Source: Streptomyces varsoviensis
GTDB lineage: Bacteria > Actinomycetota > Actinomycetes > Streptomycetales > Streptomycetaceae
Length of the DNA: 64,000 nucleotides
Assembly: GCF_000718635.1 (NCBI RefSeq)
Contig: NZ_JOBF01000034.1
Span: 94,884-158,883, forward strand
Reading direction: 5' to 3'
The notes beneath the pieces were generated by a model. It worked only from the letters and a program-made list of their open reading frames with translations. It ran no database searches and was not told the DNA's origin. Both the position numbers and the translations under genes were made by a program. Below are positions 59,489-64,000 of this stretch, piece by piece; the stretch's first letter is position 1, and each line of letters starts with the position of its first letter.

Positions 59489-61549
59489 GTGAACTTCACC
59501 CGCTGGAGCGCCCGGCTCCCTGGAACCCAGCGCCGCGCCGCGGCCCGCACCGATCGCGGTACGACCCCGCCGCAGCCCCCGACCACGGCGAGCGGCGGTG
59601 CCAACGGCTCCGTGCCCGCCGCCAGGGCCGAGGCCGTGCCGCGCACCCGGCCTGCCGCCGTCGACGGCACCGCGGGCGGCGCGACACGCCGGACCCCCAC
59701 CGCCACCGCGGACGCGCCCGAGGCCGACGGCCCCGTCCCCACCCTCGACGGGCTCTCCGTCCACGAGGTCCTCGGCCAGCTCCCCGCGCTCGTCGCCGTC
59801 GTCTACGGCCCGGAGCACCGCGTCGCGTACGTCAACGACGCCTACGCCGCGCTGTTCGGCGCCCGCACCCCCGGCGCCCCGGCCCGTACGGCCCTCCCGG
59901 AGCTCGAAGCGCTCGGACTGCTGCCCCTCATGGACCAGGTCCTGCGCAGCGGCAAGCCGCGCACGGTCAAGTCCCGCCGGGTCACCGCGGAAGGCGGCGA
60001 CACGCCGCGCCACGGCTACTACACCTTCACGTGCACCCCGATCGAGGTCGGCGCCGTCGGCACCGCTCCCGCCCCGGCCACGGCCCGCCCACCCGACCCG
60101 CCGAGCGGCGACGCCGCCGTGCCGCACGAGCGCGCCGCGTACGGGCCCGAGGCCGAGTCCGAGGCCGACAGGTCGTACGGACCCAGTGCCGCGCACGAGT
60201 CCAACGGGGCGTACAAGCGCAGCGGGCCGTATGAGCCCAGCGGAGCGCAAGGGACTCATGAGTCGCACCCCCGACACGAGCGATACGAACCGTATGAGCC
60301 ACACGAGCCGCAGCCCCTCGACTCCCGCCACCACGACGCGTACCGCCGCGAGCCGTACCAAGGGGTGCTCGTCTTCGCCGCCGACGTCACCGACCAGATC
60401 GAGTCCGCCGAGCGACTGCGCGCCAGCGAGCGCCGCCAGCGCGAGGCCGCCGTCACGCTCCAGCGCAGCCTGCTCCCCCAGGAGCTCGAACAACCCGACG
60501 ACCTGCGCGTCGCCGCCACCTACCAGCCCGGCGGCACCGAGGCGGCCGTAGGCGGCGACTGGTACGACGTCATCACCCTCGGGGCCGGCCGCACCGCCCT
60601 GGTCATCGGCGACGTCATGGGCCGCGGAGTGCGCGCCGCCGCCGTCATGGGCCAGCTCCGCACGGCCGTACGGGCCTACGCGCGGCTCGACCTCCCGCCG
60701 CACGAGGTCCTCCAGCTCCTCGACGGCCTCGCCGCCGAGATCGACGCCAGTCAGATCGCCACCTGCGTCTACGCCGTCCACGACCCCAACGAGGGCCGGC
60801 TCGTCTACGCCTCCGCGGGCCATCTGCCCATCCTCGTCCGCGACCCCGACGGCACCGTCCGCCGCGCGGCCGAGCCCACCGGCCCGCCGCTCGGCACCGG
60901 CGGCTGGCTGCACACCTCGGGGTCCGTGCCGCTCGGCCCCGGGTCCAGCGCCGTCCTCTACACGGACGGCCTGGTGGAGCGCCGCGACGAGGACATCGAC
61001 ACCGGCGTCGCCTCCCTGGAGCGCGCCTTCGCCGGGGCCACGGGTTCGCCGCAGGTCATGTGCGACCGGCTGCTCCGGGCGCTCGGCATCACCGCGGAGC
61101 ACGACGACGACGTCGCGGTGCTCGTGCTCCAGCACCCCGCCCGCACGGGCCACGACGCCGAGCTGTTCCACAACGCCGCGCTGGAGCTGCTGGGCGGCAT
61201 CGAGGCGGCCCCGCGCGCCCGTGCCTTCGCGTCGGGCGTGCTGGCCAGTTGGCGCTTCCCCAACGAACTGCGCGACCTGGGCGTCCTGGCCGCCAGCGAG
61301 CTCGTCGCCAACAGCCTCCAGCACGGCACCCCGCCCATGCGACTGAGACTGCGCCGTACGGACCGCCGCCTGATAATCGAGGTCACCGACGGGGACGACC
61401 ACCTCCCGCGTCGCCGCAAGCCCGAGCCGGCCGACGAGGCGGGCCGCGGCATCTCGATCATCGCCACCATCGCCTCCTCCTGGGGCTCGCGCCGCACCCC
61501 GGGCGGCGGAAAAGCCGTCTGGTGCGAATTCGCCCTCCCCATGGGGTGA
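59489..61549 (+). CDS. PAS / PP2C phosphatase / ATPase regulatory protein
   Basis: The 686-residue protein has an N-terminal disordered part (1-85), a PAS domain (about 90-190; VVYGPEHRVAYVNDAYAALF) interrupted by a low-complexity insert with HE/YEP repeats, a SpoIIE-type phosphatase domain (about 310-540; GGDWYDVI, IGDVMGRGVRAA, LYTDGLVERRD, DDDVAVLVL) and a C-terminal histidine-kinase-like ATPase of the RsbW type (SELVANSLQHG, DEAGRGISIIA). It could both phosphorylate and dephosphorylate partner-switching proteins. The start GTG is preceded by the same GAGG-N4-CCTC-T arrangement as ndh. Confidence 0.9.
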   Translation: MNFTRWSARLPGTQRRAAARTDRGTTPPQPPTTASGGANGSVPAARAEAVPRTRPAAVDGTAGGATRRTPTATADAPEADGPVPTLDGLSVHEVLGQLPALVAVVYGPEHRVAYVNDAYAALFGARTPGAPARTALPELEALGLLPLMDQVLRSGKPRTVKSRRVTAEGGDTPRHGYYTFTCTPIEVGAVGTAPAPATARPPDPPSGDAAVPHERAAYGPEAESEADRSYGPSAAHESNGAYKRSGPYEPSGAQGTHESHPRHERYEPYEPHEPQPLDSRHHDAYRREPYQGVLVFAADVTDQIESAERLRASERRQREAAVTLQRSLLPQELEQPDDLRVAATYQPGGTEAAVGGDWYDVITLGAGRTALVIGDVMGRGVRAAAVMGQLRTAVRAYARLDLPPHEVLQLLDGLAAEIDASQIATCVYAVHDPNEGRLVYASAGHLPILVRDPDGTVRRAAEPTGPPLGTGGWLHTSGSVPLGPGSSAVLYTDGLVERRDEDIDTGVASLERAFAGATGSPQVMCDRLLRALGITAEHDDDVAVLVLQHPARTGHDAELFHNAALELLGGIEAAPRARAFASGVLASWRFPNELRDLGVLAASELVANSLQHGTPPMRLRLRRTDRRLIIEVTDGDDHLPRRRKPEPADEAGRGISIIATIASSWGSRRTPGGGKAVWCEFALPMG

Positions 61550-61635
61550 GCCCGTACGCACGAGAGTCCGCGTACGGACGTACGGGCGTATCGACGGCCC
61601 GGGCGCGGCGTGACGGGCGTACGGGCACACGACCG

Positions 61636-61663
61636 CGGCCCGGAAGCGTCGGCTTCCGGGCCG
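61636..61663. terminator. Terminator between convergent regulator and MFS gene
   Basis: GGCCCGGAAGC (61637-61647) and GCTTCCGGGCC (61652-61662) form a near-perfect hairpin with a four-base loop, extended by a C-G pair outside. Confidence 0.75.
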
Positions 61664-61718
61664 TGAGGGACGACGGGATGATGGGGGAACGGGGGAGCGT
61701 ACGGGCGGCGGGCCGGCG

Positions 61719-63032
61719 TCAGGCGGCCACGGCGACCGAGCTCGTCGAGTCCGCCGATTCCGCCGCCGCCTCCGCCGTCTGGGCCTGCGCCGTCTGCGCG
61801 CGCAGCGGGTTGTCCTGCCGTACGGAGAGCCGCCGCCCCAGCCGCAGCGCGAGGGCGCTGATCCCGAGCGAGCACACGACCAGCATCGCTATATAGGCGA
61901 CGTACATGCCGCCCCCGGCCATCAGCCCGCCGACGGCCGGGCCGATCGCCAGCGCGAGCTGCTTCACGAGGGCGAAGGCCGAGTTGTACTGGCCGACCAG
62001 CCGGGCCGGCGCCAGGTCGGCCACCAGCGGTGCCATCGTCGGCGACAGCATCGACTCGCCCAGCCCGAAGAGCGCGTACGTCGAGATGAGCAGCGTCGTG
62101 GCGATGGCCTGCGCGCCGTGCACCAGGCCGGAGACCCCGGCCGCGACCCACGCCACGGTCCAGACCAGCCCGACCAGCGCGATGACCCGGCTGCGCCGCC
62201 GCCGCTCGACGAGCTTCAGCACGACGAACTGCGCCAGCACGATGGCGGCGGTGTTGGCGGCCAGCGCCACGCCCAGCGTCGCGGGGGAGATCCGGGTGAC
62301 CTCGACGGCGTACGCGGACAGGCCCGACTCGAACTGCCCATAGCAGGCGAAGAACATCACAAAGCCCAGCACGCACAGTTGCACCATCGCCCGGTCGGAG
62401 AGCAGCGTCCGCCAGCCGCCCTTCGCGGCGGCCTCCTGCGGCACCGCGTTCTCGACCTTGGCCGCGTTCGGCAGCCGTACGGTCGCGAGGATCGCGCCCA
62501 GCACCAGGAACATCACGGACTCGATCGCGAACAGCCGCACGAAGCTCGACGGGTCCGAGGTGTCCACGAGCTGGCCGCCGAGCAGTCCGCCGACGCCGAG
62601 CCCGAGGTTGTTCAGGAAGAACTGCATCGCGAAGGAGCGCGACCGGGTGGCCGGGGTGGAGCACCACACGATCATCGTGGCCAGCGCCGGCTGGATGACC
62701 GCGATGCCCGCGCCCAGGAGCGCGGCGGCGGCGATGGCCAGCGGCTCCGTCTGGGCCAGGCCGAGCCCCATGGAACCGACGGCGGCGGACACCGTGCCGA
62801 CGACGGCGACCGGCAGCGGCCCCCGGCGGTCGATCGCGGAACCGGTGAAGGGCAGCACGGCGAGCGCGGCCACGGCGAACGTCGCGAGGACGATGCCTGC
62901 CGTACTCGCGCCGAGATCCCGCACCTGGGACACATAGATGAACAGGAAGGGGACGGTGAAGCCGTTGCCGAACGCACTCAGTGCGTTGCCGAGCTGGATC
63001 CGGCGCAGCGCTGCGCCCATCGCGGTGGTCAC
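61719..63032 (-). CDS. MFS drug-type exporter
   Basis: The 437-residue protein has twelve predicted helices. The first (QLGNALSAFGNGFTVPFLF) and the loop DRRGPLPVAVVG match MFS multidrug transporters. A Ser/Ala/Glu tail ends it. It is divergent from a MarR-family gene with a palindrome-rich intergenic region, so it is probably repressed by that MarR. AGGAGG precedes GTG 63032; GTG 63038 overlaps the ribosome-binding site and is rejected. Confidence 0.92.
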   Translation of the reverse strand: MTTAMGAALRRIQLGNALSAFGNGFTVPFLFIYVSQVRDLGASTAGIVLATFAVAALAVLPFTGSAIDRRGPLPVAVVGTVSAAVGSMGLGLAQTEPLAIAAAALLGAGIAVIQPALATMIVWCSTPATRSRSFAMQFFLNNLGLGVGGLLGGQLVDTSDPSSFVRLFAIESVMFLVLGAILATVRLPNAAKVENAVPQEAAAKGGWRTLLSDRAMVQLCVLGFVMFFACYGQFESGLSAYAVEVTRISPATLGVALAANTAAIVLAQFVVLKLVERRRRSRVIALVGLVWTVAWVAAGVSGLVHGAQAIATTLLISTYALFGLGESMLSPTMAPLVADLAPARLVGQYNSAFALVKQLALAIGPAVGGLMAGGGMYVAYIAMLVVCSLGISALALRLGRRLSVRQDNPLRAQTAQAQTAEAAAESADSTSSVAVAA

Positions 63033-63090
63033 GCTCACCTCCTAGGCAAGTGAGGATTGGGGTGGGTTGAAGCGGGTAGAGTCCAAGCCT

Positions 63091-63116
63091 GAAGACTTCA
63101 ACTCTAAAGTTCGAAG
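63091..63116. promoter_or_regulatory. Candidate MarR operator
   Basis: GAAGACTTC (63091-63099) is a palindrome around one base, and it overlaps a larger inverted repeat CTTCAACT / AGTTCGAAG (63096-63103, 63108-63116). The site lies between the divergent MFS and MarR genes in a strikingly AT-rich stretch. Confidence 0.6.
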
Positions 63117-63173
63117 CTAAAGAGTACATATCAAAGGGCTTTAACGCCAATCTCTCGTGCCATACTGCGGCGC

Positions 63174-63722
63174 ATGGCTGACATCCCCGGCCCACCAGAG
63201 CCGAGCCTCGACGAACAGATCGCCGCCTACCAGCGCGAGTTCCATGACCTAGATCCGCAGGTGGAGAAGGTCGTCTCGGCCCTGAGCCGCCTCAACCGCC
63301 GTATGAACGTCGCGTACGGACGACAGACCGCCGACCTCGGCATGAGCAACACCGAGTGGGAGGTGCTCAAGGCCCTCGTACTGGCCGGCGAGCCCTACTG
63401 CATGGGCCCCGGCGAGCTGGCGAAGCGCCTCGGGCTGACCCCGGCGGCCATGACCCACCGCATCGACCGGATGGTCGGGGAGGGGCTCGTCACGCGGGAG
63501 CGCGACGAGAACAACCGGGTCCGCGTCATCATCGGCATCACGAGCGAAGGCCGCGCCAAGTGGCTGGAGGCGATGCGGATGGCGACCATCTTCGAGGGCG
63601 ACCTCCTCCAGGACCTCTCCGGCGAGGAGCGCGTGGCGCTCGGCGAGATGCTGACCCGGCTGCTGCGCCGCGTGGAGGACGCCCAGCCGGACGCCGGCGG
63701 GCGCCTGAACGACCTCGACTGA
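63174..63722 (+). CDS. MarR-family regulator
   Basis: The 182-residue protein has the MarR winged-helix: SNTEWEVLKALVLAGEP, then GELAKRLGLTPAAMTHRIDRMVGEGLVTRE with the wing RDENNRVRVIIGITSEGRA (written here in two parts). A long N-terminal helix (residues 10-50) suits dimerisation. CATACT eight bases before the ATG suggests a leaderless start. It probably controls itself and the divergent exporter gene in response to a phenolic or drug-like ligand. Confidence 0.92.
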   Translation: MADIPGPPEPSLDEQIAAYQREFHDLDPQVEKVVSALSRLNRRMNVAYGRQTADLGMSNTEWEVLKALVLAGEPYCMGPGELAKRLGLTPAAMTHRIDRMVGEGLVTRERDENNRVRVIIGITSEGRAKWLEAMRMATIFEGDLLQDLSGEERVALGEMLTRLLRRVEDAQPDAGGRLNDLD

Positions 63723-63794
63723 GACCGCGACCGAGCCTGCGACGGCGACTGCGACCGCGACGCGCCCGGCCCGGCTGGGATGCGTCCGGGTGGG

Positions 63795-63823
63795 TTGACA
63801 CGGCCGTGTTCCGTCCGTAGTGT
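63795..63823 (+). promoter_or_regulatory. Strong promoter reading out of the window
   Basis: A consensus TTGACA (63795-63800) and TAGTGT (63818-63823) are separated by exactly 17 bp. Downstream lies an apparent second promoter with TAACGT near 63978. No gene begins before the end; tandem strong promoters could serve an rRNA or tRNA operon just beyond, but this is a guess. Confidence 0.6.
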
Positions 63824-64000
63824 TCTCCGAGTTGCCACGGAGCCGTAACGGTTCTGCGGCAGCCACCTCGGCCGCACCGGCGGCACATCACTACAAGCAC
63901 TGCCCCTGAACGGGATGAATTTCGGCATGCCGGAATTCGGACCACCGGCTCGATTATGAGTCGCCAGGGAAATCCGCTAACGTAGTGACCACGCCGGAAG

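Overview
The window is chromosomal DNA from a Streptomyces. The base composition is very GC-rich with G or C at nearly every third codon position, many genes look leaderless or start with GTG, and it carries developmental and regulatory genes found in this genus (bldC, an atrA-type TetR gene, an NsdA-like TPR protein, PP2C-type phosphatases). Gene order follows, from memory, the conserved core around S. coelicolor SCO4079 to SCO4122, interrupted by accessory blocks. No database search was possible, so family names rest on motifs and recall.

Layout. 1-8100: the end of purL, a small protein, an ArsR regulator with a membrane-anchored M23 peptidase and an alpha/beta hydrolase, a maleylpyruvate-isomerase/sterol-carrier-like protein, a secreted protein, then purF and purM (purine synthesis) and a DUF3073 protein. 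8384-16450: valine dehydrogenase, a conserved hypothetical, an unusual leader region with a structured RNA and a short ORF, bldC, a tRNA-Asp and the giant helicase hrpA. 16551-21955: a membrane protein, then a tRNA Phe/Asp pair, a 3.3 kb TetR / FAD monooxygenase / SnoaL-like cassette, and a second Phe/Asp pair plus tRNA-Glu. 22190-26176: metallopeptidase, lipoprotein, DEAD-box helicase with a repeat tail, tRNA-Lys.

26509-33793 is the most distinctive accessory block: a tightly coupled operon of three Fe(II)/2-oxoglutarate oxygenases, a shortened RlmN/Cfr-like radical SAM enzyme, a cysteine-motif protein of uncertain family, a carrier-protein/thioesterase didomain and an MFS exporter, with no adenylation or condensation domain. 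It looks like a small-molecule pathway I cannot match to a known product. 33855-43784: an AHSA1-like protein, a DUF6227-like protein, a cold-shock protein with an attenuator-like leader next to a second DEAD-box helicase, a PP2C phosphatase, a c-di-AMP riboswitch controlling an M23 peptidase, an aldo-keto reductase, a small membrane protein and an AbiEi-like protein. 43838-44652 is a wrecked DNA-modification locus: vsr intact, a cytosine methyltransferase cut after about 30 residues, and the tail of a helicase.

44710-63722 returns to the core: PrsW-like protease, trmB, an L-2-hydroxyglutarate oxidase-like enzyme, the NsdA-like TPR protein, an asparagine-synthase-like protein with an altered PP-loop, a sigma factor fused to a zinc-binding anti-sigma-like segment and a carbohydrate-binding-like domain, atrA, type II NADH dehydrogenase, a PAS/PP2C/ATPase regulator, and a divergent MFS/MarR pair. 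The last 200 bases hold a strong promoter reading out of the window.
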